Source of the DNA: Acidobacteriota bacterium
GTDB lineage: Bacteria > Acidobacteriota > Vicinamibacteria > Vicinamibacterales > UBA2999
Reading direction: 5' to 3'
Assembly: GCA_018000455.1 (NCBI GenBank)
Contig: JAGNJW010000028.1
Location: 1 to 63,360 of the forward strand
Length of the DNA: 63,360 nucleotides
Shown: one piece after another, positions 1 through 7,553 of the stretch
Layout: each line of letters opens with the position of its first letter
Numbering within the stretch: position 1 is the first letter of the stretch
Translations under genes and position numbers: made by a program
Notes under the pieces: model-generated
The model's database searches: none
Seen by the model: only the letters and a program-made list of their open reading frames with translations
What the model was told of the DNA's origin: nothing

Positions 1-2
1 TC

Positions 3-119
3 AGGGTGACCGACGCTCAAATGGCCACCGTGCAGCTCACACCGCATCGCTTCCACGGCGAGTGGAACTACACCATCCGACCGGCAGCGACAGAACCAGT
101 TCCCACAGTTGTTTCCTGA
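3..119 (+). CDS. C-terminal end of an ISAzo13-like (Rhodopirellula-type) transposase, cut by the window edge
   Basis: An open frame runs in from the left edge and stops at TGA 117-119. Its residues include SxxxM-like DAQMATVQLTPHRFHGEWNY followed by TIRP. The pattern 'H/D-x-F-HG-[DE]-WNYTI-P' near the C-terminus is characteristic of the ISAzo13 family of DDE transposases, which I recognise from memory. Only about 38 codons are visible, so I cannot say whether the element is intact or which terminal repeats it has. The downstream antiporter gene on the opposite strand ends 33 bases later. It could instead be the tail of an unrelated protein, but the NYTI motif makes the transposase reading the best one. 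Confidence 0.62.
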   Translation, partial: RVTDAQMATVQLTPHRFHGEWNYTIRPAATEPVPTVVS

Positions 120-151
120 CAGGCCCTTAGTCGCCCGAGTCGAAGATGCGT

Positions 152-1399
152 CTAAGCCGCGCGCTCGTTGCGTCCGTAGCCCGCCCCGACGGCCACGGCG
201 AGCATCAGCACGAGGGCCCATGAGTAGGCGTTGTGCAGGCCGGCCTCGAGCGGCGCGATTCGCGGCAGCCCCGCCGCCGCCCCCGAGGCCGACGCACTGG
301 CAGCAAGGATCGTCGGCAGGAAGAACGGCAGCAGGAAGGGCCACGTGCAGGCGGTGAGGTCGAGCAGGTTGGCCCGGCGCGAACCGCCGTCGCCGCTCCA
401 CGCCGCGGCCCGGGCGACCACGCCGCTGGCCTCGAGCGCGGCGACCAGGCCCACGAGGAGCAGGGTGAAGACCGAGACGCCCACGCCACGTTCCAGCCCG
501 TCGATGACGACGCTCGTCGCCGTGAGGCTCCCGGGCGCCACGCTGAGCACTTGATCGATCCCGAGCAGCCCAACCGTCAGGGCCAGCCCGACCGCCGCCA
601 CCACGCCGAAGAGCAACGCTTCGACGAGATGCCGGCGGGCCAGCAGCAGGCCGAGGACCAGGGCCGGCACGGCCAGCATCGGCAGGCCGCGCGCCCCGCC
701 CTCCACCGCATCCATGGCGGGCCCAACGACCTGGCCGCTGCCGAAGAGGACCGCGGCCACGACGGCGGCCAGGCCGGCCGGCAGCACGTACTTCAAGCGG
801 GCGCGCACGGTGCCACCGATGTCGGCGCCCTGCGTGCCGGCCGAAGCGATGGTGGTGTCGGAGATCGGCGAGATCGAGTCGCCGAAGGTCGCGCCGCCGA
901 GAATCGCGCCGAGGAGCACGGCTGGGTGCGCGCCCACACCGGCCCCGGCGGGATACAGCAGTGGTGCGCAGATGATGATGGTGCCGAAGCTCGTGCCCGT
1001 GGAGGTGGAGACGACCGCACAAGTCAGGAAGGCTGCGCCGGCGTACCAGCCTCCAGCCAGATCGAGCGCGCGCGCCGACCAGCTGAGCGCCTGGACGAAG
1101 CCGCTGGCGGTGAGCACGCTGCTCAAGACACCAGCGAGCAGCCAGGCGATCACCATCAGCAGCACGACCGGTCGCGCCATGCCCGCCACCAGCGTGTCGG
1201 CATAGCGGCCGCGATCCCGCGCGAGCATCAGGCCAACGGCCAGGGCTGCGACGAGCACCGGCCAGAAGCCACGCTCGTCGGGCGCCCCCTGGAAGGCCAG
1301 CCATCCAACGCCAGCCAGAAAGACGGCCAATGGGGCCAGCTCGGCGGCAGTGCCGCCGTAGAACGGCAGCGGCGCATCGGCGCGGTCGGGGTGCGTCAC
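152..1399 (-). CDS. NhaC-family Na+/H+ antiporter
   Basis: This encodes a roughly 415-residue polytopic inner-membrane protein. Hydrophobic segments run through its whole length. It carries conserved NhaC-type stretches such as STSTGTSFGT and GGATFGDSISPISDTT in the first half; these polar breaks in membrane helices are typical of the family's ion pathway. Family members exchange cytoplasmic Na+ for external H+. I chose GTG at 1399 because the frame upstream is hydrophilic, Arg-rich and overlaps the divergent TIGR04076 gene, and because length then matches the family. A TAATAT hexamer on the minus strand (about 1462-1467) could be its -10 box. Substrate is by family only; some relatives transport other cations or malate/lactate. 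Confidence 0.85.
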   Translation of the reverse strand: MTHPDRADAPLPFYGGTAAELAPLAVFLAGVGWLAFQGAPDERGFWPVLVAALAVGLMLARDRGRYADTLVAGMARPVVLLMVIAWLLAGVLSSVLTASGFVQALSWSARALDLAGGWYAGAAFLTCAVVSTSTGTSFGTIIICAPLLYPAGAGVGAHPAVLLGAILGGATFGDSISPISDTTIASAGTQGADIGGTVRARLKYVLPAGLAAVVAAVLFGSGQVVGPAMDAVEGGARGLPMLAVPALVLGLLLARRHLVEALLFGVVAAVGLALTVGLLGIDQVLSVAPGSLTATSVVIDGLERGVGVSVFTLLLVGLVAALEASGVVARAAAWSGDGGSRRANLLDLTACTWPFLLPFFLPTILAASASASGAAAGLPRIAPLEAGLHNAYSWALVLMLAVAVGAGYGRNERAA

Positions 1400-1591
1400 T
1401 CGTAGACTCTGCAGGTGGCGCGTCGCGGACGCAGGGTCCCGAGCCGGCCAGTGAGGCGCGTATATTACTCGCGAGGCTTGGCCGAGGGCCATCGGGAATG
1501 ATGATCCTGGGAGCCCTGCTGGCCGGTGGATTGTGTGGCCCCCGCACGCGGTGCGGGCGCGCGGCGCCTGACGGCGCGGATCGGAGCCGGG

Positions 1592-1936
1592 ATGACGGCG
1601 GAACGCGATGACACGTTCGAGCTCTACGACCTGCGGGTGGAGGTCGAGGCTACCGCCCGGCCGATGGTGTGTCAGCACGTGGTCGGCGAGGCGTTCGAAG
1701 TGCATGGGGAGCTCATCGTCATGGGCGCCGGCCAGACCTTCTCGCACTATGCCCTGGCCGCTATCCTGCCCTTCTTACCGGCCAAGCAGCGTCCGACGCA
1801 TCCTCACGACTGGATGACGACCGATGCGGAGATCGCCTGCCCCGATCCGCACTGCGGCGCGCGCTTCCGCATCACGCGGCTCGACCGCCGCACGTTCAGC
1901 CACGCGAGAACGACTGTCGTGCCGCTGCCCCGCTGA
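1592..1936 (+). CDS. TIGR04076 family protein (function unknown)
   Basis: This is a 114-residue protein. It opens with a beta-strand-rich segment (FELYDLRVEVEATARP), then a Cys-His segment (MVCQHVVGEAFEV) and a C-terminal CPDPHCGARFRITRL motif preceded by DWMTTDAEI. This pattern matches the TIGR04076 family, small proteins with conserved Cys residues and no assigned activity. ATG 1592 is chosen because it is preceded by GGAG about 6 bases upstream and gives family length. Its stop overlaps the start of the next gene (TGATG), so the two are almost certainly co-translated. In family members I recall, an oxidoreductase neighbour of the aldo-keto type is common, but the functional link is unproven. 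Confidence 0.8.
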   Translation: MTAERDDTFELYDLRVEVEATARPMVCQHVVGEAFEVHGELIVMGAGQTFSHYALAAILPFLPAKQRPTHPHDWMTTDAEIACPDPHCGARFRITRLDRRTFSHARTTVVPLPR

Positions 1937-2997
1937 TGGCGCCGCTCGTGCCTCGCGTCGCGCTGTCGTCTGGCTACACCATCCCGCGGCTCATCAAGGG
2001 CGGCTGGCAGCTGGCCGGCGGACACGGCGAGATCGATCGCGGGGCAACCCTCGACGACATGAACGCGTTTGTCACCGCCGGCATGACATCGTTCGACTGT
2101 GCCGACATCTACACCGGCGTCGAGGCGCTGATCGGTGACTTCGTGCGCGCGCGCGGCGGGCCGGACGGTCTCCAGCTTCACACGAAGTACGTGCCGGATC
2201 TCGCAGCGCTCGGATCGCTGACGGCAGAGGACGTGGCCGCGGCGATCGACCGCTCACGCGCCAGGCTCGGCGTGGACGTCGTGGATCTCGTGCAGTTCCA
2301 CTGGTGGGACTACGAGCGGCCGGGGATGCTCGAGACGGCGGCGTGGCTCCACGCCCGTCAGCGCGCCGGCGCCATCCGCCATCTCGCCCTCACCAACTGC
2401 AACACCATGGCAACGCAGGCGATCGTCGACGCTGGCGTGCCGGTGGTCGCGCACCAGGTGCAGTACTCACTGCTCGACCAGCGTCCGGCCGGGCCGATGA
2501 CGCGTTTGGCCGCTGTCAACGGCATCGGGCTGCTCTGCTACGGGGCGCTGGCCGGCGGCTTCCTCTCGGAACGCTTCCTCGGCAAACCGGCTCCAGTTGC
2601 GCTGGCCAACCGCTCGCTCGTGAAATACCGGCTGGTCATCGACGAGTTCGGCGGATGGGAGCGCTTCCAGCGGCTGCTCGCCGTGCTGGCCGACGTGGCG
2701 ACCAGGCACGGTGTGTCGATGGGCACGGTGGCCGTGGCGTGGGTACTGGCGCAGCCGCAGGTGGCCGGCGTCATCGTCGGAGCCCGAAATGCCGCCCACC
2801 TGAGCGACACGATCCTCGCGGCCAGCCTCACGCTCGACGGCGATGACCTGGCCGCGCTCGGCGCCGTGCTGGCCGAAGGCGAGGGCGTCACCGGGGACGT
2901 CTACGATCTGGAGCGCGAGAAAGGCGGGCAGCATGCGGCAATCATGCGCTACGACCTCAACGCACAGGCCGGACCGGGACCTGGGCTCCGGAGCTGA
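1936..2997 (+). CDS. Aldo/keto reductase
   Basis: This is a 353-residue cytoplasmic NAD(P)H-dependent oxidoreductase. The family's catalytic tetrad is visible: Asp and Tyr in FDCADIYTG, Lys in HTKYVPD, and His in LVQFHWWDY. The late segments GVIVGARNAAHL and WVLAQPQVAG correspond to the cofactor-binding end of the (beta/alpha)8 barrel. Its ATG shares one base with the stop of the TIGR04076 gene, so translation is coupled. A longer frame extends upstream, but that part overlaps the previous gene and is Arg-rich. Substrate cannot be read from the sequence; the bulky HWWDY loop resembles the subgroup that includes L-fucose/galactose dehydrogenase-like enzymes, only weakly. Confidence 0.88.
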   Translation: MAPLVPRVALSSGYTIPRLIKGGWQLAGGHGEIDRGATLDDMNAFVTAGMTSFDCADIYTGVEALIGDFVRARGGPDGLQLHTKYVPDLAALGSLTAEDVAAAIDRSRARLGVDVVDLVQFHWWDYERPGMLETAAWLHARQRAGAIRHLALTNCNTMATQAIVDAGVPVVAHQVQYSLLDQRPAGPMTRLAAVNGIGLLCYGALAGGFLSERFLGKPAPVALANRSLVKYRLVIDEFGGWERFQRLLAVLADVATRHGVSMGTVAVAWVLAQPQVAGVIVGARNAAHLSDTILAASLTLDGDDLAALGAVLAEGEGVTGDVYDLEREKGGQHAAIMRYDLNAQAGPGPGLRS

Positions 2998-3049
2998 GGC
3001 GTCCCGGACGGTCCGGCAGCGACGTCGCACGCCGGGATCTCGCGCGGGA

Positions 3050-3055
3050 TAGAAT
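3050..3055 (+). promoter_or_regulatory. Candidate -10 box (TAGAAT) for a near-leaderless cobA-hemD transcript
   Basis: TAGAAT lies 9 bases before ATG 3065 and directly abuts GTG 3056. If it is the -10 element, transcription would start at or just before ATG 3065, leaving no room for a Shine-Dalgarno site. No good -35 is seen. Confidence 0.4.
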
Positions 3056-3064
3056 GTGCGCCTG

Positions 3065-4579
3065 ATGCGCAGCGTGGTCTACATCATCGGCACCGGCCCC
3101 GGCGCGCCGGGCCTCATCACCACTCGCGGCCAGCGCTGCCTCGACGCTGCCGACGTGGTCATCTACGACCGCACGGTGCATCCGCGAGTGCTCGAGCTGG
3201 CACCGCCCGGCGCCGAGCGCATCGACGTCGGCCGGCCGGCGCGCGAAACCACCGACCAGGACGCCATCAGCTATCTGCTGGCCGAGAAGGCCCGCGAGGG
3301 CAAGATCGTCGCCCGCTTGAAGATGGGCGATCCGTTCCTCTTCGATCACGGCGGCGAGGAAGCGCTGTTCCTGCACGAGCAGGGCATCCCGTTCGAGGTC
3401 GTTCCCGGCGTGCCGGTGACGCTCGCCACCGCCGCCTACGCCGGCATTCCGCTCACCTACCCGGGCGGCGGCGACACGCTCACGATCGTGCGCGGCCACG
3501 AGGCCGGCAATGGTGGCCGGGTCAAGGTCAACTGGCAGCACCTGGCGAAGCTCGATGGCACCATCGCGTCGTACGGCGGACGCGACGAGCTGCTCGGACT
3601 GGTGCGGAACCTGGTCGACCACGGCCGTGCCGACGACGATCGCGCGGCCCTCGTGCTGCACGGCTCGCTCGCCGGGCAACAGACACTCGCCGGCACGCTC
3701 GCCGAGATCGCGGCCCGGCTGGAGGCCGGACTCGACGGCTCGGCGACGCTCATCGTGGGCAAGGTCGTGGGCCTGCGCGACCATCTACGCTGGTTCGACC
3801 AGCGGCCGCTCTTCGGCCGCCGCATCCTCGTGACGCGTTCGCGCCATCAGGCCGGCGAGCTCGTGGAGCTGCTCGAAGCTGCCGGTGCCGAGGCGATTGA
3901 GGCCCCGGTGCTGCGGGTGGCGCCACTCGAGGACTTCGGCGCGCTCGACGCTGCCAGCAACACCCTCGCGAGCTTCGACTGGGTCGTGTTCACCACGGTC
4001 AACGGCACCGAGGCATTCCTCCATCGCCTGCTCGAGCGCGGCCTGGACGCCCGGGCGCTTGCCGGTCCACGGCTCTGTGCCATCGGCGTGGGCACGACCG
4101 AACGGCTGGCGCGATTCGGCGTGCGTGTCGACCTGGCCGTCGAGGGTCAGGCTGTCGAGAGCGTCCTCGAGGCGCTGGGCGGTCGCGCTGCCGTCGCCTC
4201 GCAGCGCCTGCTCGTGCCATCGTCCGAAGGCGGCCGCGATACGCTCGGCGACATGCTGGCGGCGGCCGGCTCCGACGTCACACAGGCGGCGGCGTTCCGC
4301 ACCCTGGCGGTCGACGACAACCCCGAGCTCGACGTTTACGGACAGCTCCTGCAGCGCCGAATCGACGTCGTGACGTTCACCAGCGCCGCGGCGGTGCGCT
4401 CCTTCGCCACGCTCTACGGCGAGGAACAGGTCGCGGATCTGCTCTCGCACACGACGGTCGCCACGGTTGGACCCGCCGCCACCGACGCGGTGCGCCGGCT
4501 GGGCGTCGAACCGGCGATCGCCGCGGCGACGCCGTCGATTCCGGGGCTCGTGGACGCCATCCGGGCGCACTTCCAGTAA
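3065..4579 (+). CDS. cobA-hemD: Fused uroporphyrinogen-III C-methyltransferase / uroporphyrinogen-III synthase
   Basis: This 504-residue fusion joins two consecutive tetrapyrrole steps. Residues about 1-245 form a SAM-dependent methyltransferase of the CobA/SUMT type: the N-terminal GTGPGAPGLIT loop, MGDPFLFDHGGEE and VVPGVPVTLATAAYAGIPLT are signature segments. It methylates uroporphyrinogen III at C2 and C7 to precorrin-2, leading to siroheme or cobalamin. Residues about 250-504 match HemD, which closes hydroxymethylbilane to uroporphyrinogen III (RILVTRSRHQAGEL at its start, TFTSAAAVRSFA near its end). ATG 3065 fits the usual CobA N-terminus; GTG 3056 would add three residues but touches a -10-like box. 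No hemC, hemB or cys genes are adjacent. Confidence 0.93.
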   Translation: MRSVVYIIGTGPGAPGLITTRGQRCLDAADVVIYDRTVHPRVLELAPPGAERIDVGRPARETTDQDAISYLLAEKAREGKIVARLKMGDPFLFDHGGEEALFLHEQGIPFEVVPGVPVTLATAAYAGIPLTYPGGGDTLTIVRGHEAGNGGRVKVNWQHLAKLDGTIASYGGRDELLGLVRNLVDHGRADDDRAALVLHGSLAGQQTLAGTLAEIAARLEAGLDGSATLIVGKVVGLRDHLRWFDQRPLFGRRILVTRSRHQAGELVELLEAAGAEAIEAPVLRVAPLEDFGALDAASNTLASFDWVVFTTVNGTEAFLHRLLERGLDARALAGPRLCAIGVGTTERLARFGVRVDLAVEGQAVESVLEALGGRAAVASQRLLVPSSEGGRDTLGDMLAAAGSDVTQAAAFRTLAVDDNPELDVYGQLLQRRIDVVTFTSAAAVRSFATLYGEEQVADLLSHTTVATVGPAATDAVRRLGVEPAIAAATPSIPGLVDAIRAHFQ

Positions 4580-4603
4580 CCCGCCCGGTCAAGGAGTAGC
4601 CGC

Positions 4604-6304
4604 ATGCTCGTGTCGATTCGTTCCGTCTCTCGGACGACCGCGATTCTCTCGCTGTGTGTGCTGGCGGCCTGCGGGCAGGCCGCGCCGCTTCCCCCTCCCG
4701 CCGTGGACCTGCTCATCACCAACGCCCGCATCATCGACGGCACGGGTACGCCGGCACGAGACGGCGCAATCGCTGTGGCCAACGGCCGCATCGTGGAGGT
4801 GGTTGCGGCGGCGGGCACCGACGCCCTGGTGGCTCGCGCCAGACGCGTGGTCGACGCGAAGGGCCGCGTCGTCTCCCCCGGTTTCATCGACATGCACTCG
4901 CACTCCGACATGCCGCTCGTGACCGACGGCCGGGCCCACAGCAAGATCCGCCAGGGTGTGACGACGGAGGTCATCGGCGAGTCAGGGTCGATTGCGCCGC
5001 AGAAGACGCCCACCGAGGCGCAGCCGTGGACCGACTTCGCCGGCTACTTCGCGCTGCTCGAGAAACAGGGTATCTCGGTGAACCTGGTCTCGTACGTGGG
5101 CCTCGGGACGGCGCGCGAACTCATCATCGGCAACGACAACCGCCCGCCGACGGCGGCTGAGCTCACGGCCATGCAGGATCTGGTGACGGCGTCGATGCAG
5201 CAGGGAGCGGCGGGAGTTTCGACCGGCCTCATCTACCCGCCGAACGCGTTCGCGACACTCGACGAGCTGGTGGCCCTCTCGATGCCTGCCGCCGCCTTGG
5301 GCGGTCGCTACGCCTCACACCTGCGCCACGACGGCAAGAAGCTGCGCGACGGCATCAGCGAGGCCATCACCATCGGCGAGCGGGCGAAGCTTCCCGTCCA
5401 CGTGTTCCACATCAAGGTCACCGGCCAGGCGAACTTCGGACGCATGAAGGAAGTCGTGGAGCTGGTCGAGGCGGCGCACGCGCGCGGCGTGCAGCTCACC
5501 GCCGACATCTACCCTTACGTTGCGAGCAGCACGAGCTTGACGGCGACGCTGCCGCAGTGGGTGATGGACGGCGGCGCTGGCAAGATGGTGGAGCGCCTTT
5601 CAGACCGCCGCACGAGAGCCCGCGTGCGCCGCGACATGGAGGACCCGGACGCCGAATGGGACAACCGCTACCAATCTGCCGGCACGTGGGCCAACGTGCA
5701 GCTGGCTTCGATTGGACGCACCCGCGGCGTGGCCGCCACCGACGCGTCTCCCAACCGCAAGTACGAGGGCATTCGCGTGGCGGATGCCGCCAAGGCCGCC
5801 GGCAAGGATCCGTTCGACTTCGTCTTCGACCTGCTGGTCGAAACGCGCGGCAGCGTCGGCTGCGTCTACTTCATCATGTCGGAGGACGACGTGAAGCTGG
5901 CGATGCAGCAGCCGTGGGTGGCCTTCGGCTCCGACGGCTCGGCCCTGTCAATTGAAGGCCCCCTGCGCTCGGGCGTGCCCCATCCGCGCAACTTCGGCAC
6001 CTTTCCGCGTGTGCTTGGCAAGTACGTCCGCGACGAGAAGGTCATCCCGGTGGAGGAAGCCATCCGCAAGATGACATCGCTTCCGGCCGCCACGCTCAAC
6101 CTGCCGGATCGCGGCGCCATTGCCCCGGGCAAGTGGGCCGACCTCGTGATCTTCGATCCGGCGGAGGTGCGCGACACGGCTACCTTCGAGAACCCGTTCT
6201 CCTATCCCCAGGGGATCGACACGGTCGTCGTCAACGGCGAGGTGGTGCTCGACGAGGGCACGCACACCGGCGTGAAACCCGGTCAGGTGCTGCGCCGCCA
6301 CTGA
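4604..6304 (+). CDS. D-aminoacylase-like amidohydrolase (N-acyl-D-amino-acid deacylase family), predicted lipoprotein
   Basis: This 566-residue protein has a signal peptide ending in a lipobox (SLCVLAACG, Cys near residue 24), so it is probably anchored in the envelope. The mature part is an amidohydrolase-superfamily barrel: PGFIDMHSHSD supplies the HxH metal motif, HLRHDG and HVFHIK the next metal histidines, and FGSDGSA the catalytic aspartate. Family members remove the acyl group from N-acyl-D-amino acids. At the site where classical D-aminoacylases have a metal-binding Cys (GNCG), this protein has GESGS, a change seen in a large branch of the family, so substrate is uncertain. A strong AAGGAG site sits 8 bases before ATG. 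It is a single gene following cobA-hemD after 24 bases. Confidence 0.85.
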   Translation: MLVSIRSVSRTTAILSLCVLAACGQAAPLPPPAVDLLITNARIIDGTGTPARDGAIAVANGRIVEVVAAAGTDALVARARRVVDAKGRVVSPGFIDMHSHSDMPLVTDGRAHSKIRQGVTTEVIGESGSIAPQKTPTEAQPWTDFAGYFALLEKQGISVNLVSYVGLGTARELIIGNDNRPPTAAELTAMQDLVTASMQQGAAGVSTGLIYPPNAFATLDELVALSMPAAALGGRYASHLRHDGKKLRDGISEAITIGERAKLPVHVFHIKVTGQANFGRMKEVVELVEAAHARGVQLTADIYPYVASSTSLTATLPQWVMDGGAGKMVERLSDRRTRARVRRDMEDPDAEWDNRYQSAGTWANVQLASIGRTRGVAATDASPNRKYEGIRVADAAKAAGKDPFDFVFDLLVETRGSVGCVYFIMSEDDVKLAMQQPWVAFGSDGSALSIEGPLRSGVPHPRNFGTFPRVLGKYVRDEKVIPVEEAIRKMTSLPAATLNLPDRGAIAPGKWADLVIFDPAEVRDTATFENPFSYPQGIDTVVVNGEVVLDEGTHTGVKPGQVLRRH

Positions 6305-6305
6305 C

Positions 6306-6323
6306 GGCGGCTCTCGGGCCGCC
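6306..6323. terminator. Candidate bidirectional terminator hairpin between convergent genes
   Basis: GGCGGC (6306-6311) and GCCGCC (6318-6323) form a perfect 6-bp stem with a 6-base loop. It sits exactly between the ends of the D-aminoacylase-like gene and the RES toxin gene. No clear T-tract follows on either strand. Confidence 0.45.
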
Positions 6324-6328
6324 AGCCT

Positions 6329-7021
6329 TCACGCGCGCGGGCGTTCGAGCGTGATCTTCGGCGTCGGCGTGCCGCGCCACGTGAAGCGGTAGGTACGCGC
6401 CCGGCGCACGTTGACCACCAGCGCCGGGCGGAAGCAGGCCACGCAGGTGCCGCCGTCGTGCCGCACGCTCGGATACGCGACGCCGAGTCCGCCGCCGGCC
6501 AGCAGATCCTCGGCAAGCTGCTGTGAGGCGACATAGCTGGCCGGGTCGAGGCACGCGCCGAGCGCGCCCTTGGCCCGGCGCAGGTCGTGAAAACTGGCGC
6601 TGAAGTCTGCCAGATAGTCGTCGTAGGTGACCGAGTCGTCGAAGCGGTCGATCTCGGCCAGCTGCACGGTCTTGTGAAAGGCCACCTCGGCCTGCGAGGT
6701 CGCCAGATCGAACCCGGCGTACCACGCGCCGCGATCGGGACCGCTGAAGCGCGCGCCCAGGGGGTGAGCGTGACAGAACGACGCATTGATGACGGCGGCG
6801 TTCGGCACGCCGAACACCAACTCCTCGGGGCCGATACCGGGCAGACGCGACTGTGCGGCCAGCAGCCGGTCGTTGGTCGCGGCGTCGAGCTCGAAGATGG
6901 CCGCCAGGTGCGCGTCGTCGTGGGCGATCGGCGCGAGCACGCTGTCGCCCTTCGCTGCGTAGTGCGACGGTACGAGGCGGTGCGTGTCGTACTGGCGGAC
7001 GAGCGAGACCGGCGGGGTCAT
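6329..7021 (-). CDS. RES-domain toxin of a RES/Xre toxin-antitoxin pair
   Basis: This 230-residue protein has the RES fold. The family's conserved Arg appears in THRLVPSHY, the Glu in ATSQAEVAFHKT, and the Ser in a later segment (GVAYPSVRHDGG). The YAGFDLATSQAEVAFHKT stretch is the most diagnostic part. Characterised RES toxins degrade NAD+ and are neutralised by an Xre/ParS-like partner. That the family acts on NAD+ is known; that this member does is inferred. Its ATG shares one base with the antitoxin stop (TGATG), giving the usual antitoxin-first order. A longer frame upstream runs into the antitoxin gene and is rejected. Confidence 0.9.
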   Translation of the reverse strand: MTPPVSLVRQYDTHRLVPSHYAAKGDSVLAPIAHDDAHLAAIFELDAATNDRLLAAQSRLPGIGPEELVFGVPNAAVINASFCHAHPLGARFSGPDRGAWYAGFDLATSQAEVAFHKTVQLAEIDRFDDSVTYDDYLADFSASFHDLRRAKGALGACLDPASYVASQQLAEDLLAGGGLGVAYPSVRHDGGTCVACFRPALVVNVRRARTYRFTWRGTPTPKITLERPRA

Positions 7022-7458
7022 CAGCCGGCGCGACGCGCGTCGAGCAACCGCCGGACCGTCTGCAGCGCAGGCAGGCCGCCCTGGATCATGAAGGCGAGTG
7101 GCGTCGTGCCGCCGAAGATGGGATGCCGGTTGGCCAAGTGGACCCACTCGTCGGCGATGGCCCGGCCGTGCAGGATGTTGAGCGCCTTGAAGATGCCGAT
7201 GAGGTACGAGACGCGGGTCAGCCGATCGACCTCGAGCACGCGGTCGGGCCGGCGCTTCATCTCATAGAATGGCCCGTTGGTGACGCCGCCAAGCAACGCG
7301 CGCGCGTCTTCATCGCGCACCTTCCAGCGTGCCATGATGCTGAAAAACGCTGTCAGCGCCGGCGCCGACAGCCGCTCGCGAGCGGCCGCCGTCCCGAGGT
7401 CGGTCGGGACGTCGACCTGGTGGCGGGTGACCGGATATTGCAGCGGCACGGCAGTCAT
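7021..7458 (-). CDS. Xre/MbcA/ParS-type antitoxin (DUF2384-like C-terminus)
   Basis: This 145-residue protein has two parts. The helical N-terminal half (about 25-95) resembles the Xre-like DNA-binding region. The C-terminus is the classic toxin-binding domain, with ANRHPIFGGTTPLAFMIQGG followed by a helix (residues about 108-145). It would neutralise the RES protein encoded immediately downstream and repress the operon. Start ATG 7458 is preceded by an AGGAG site that forms the right arm of a perfect 16-bp palindrome. A sigma-70-like promoter lies just upstream, so autoregulation by binding this palindrome is likely. Confidence 0.88.
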   Translation of the reverse strand: MTAVPLQYPVTRHQVDVPTDLGTAAARERLSAPALTAFFSIMARWKVRDEDARALLGGVTNGPFYEMKRRPDRVLEVDRLTRVSYLIGIFKALNILHGRAIADEWVHLANRHPIFGGTTPLAFMIQGGLPALQTVRRLLDARRAG

Positions 7459-7466
7459 GGGGATGA

Positions 7467-7508
7467 ACTCCTGATCAGGAGTGTAATTAATACTGATACT
7501 TCTGTCAA
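7467..7508 (-). promoter_or_regulatory. Promoter and palindromic operator of the RES/Xre operon
   Basis: On the minus strand a perfect -35 (TTGACA, 7503-7508) is followed after exactly 17 bases by TACACT (7480-7485) as the -10. A perfect 16-bp palindrome, ACTCCTGATCAGGAGT, occupies 7467-7482. It overlaps the end of the -10, the expected start point, and the AGGAG ribosome-binding site of the antitoxin gene. A partial half-site (TATCAG) lies in the spacer. A repressor bound here would block RNA polymerase, and the same sequence in RNA could hide the ribosome site. Confidence 0.75.
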
Positions 7509-7553
7509 CGGGCCCCAGCCCACGCCAGTGGCGACGTCGGGTGCCGGCGGGTA

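Noticed and set aside
233..1405. Plus-strand 390-codon frame opposite the NhaC gene
   Set aside because: Shadow frame; the minus strand encodes a convincing membrane antiporter.
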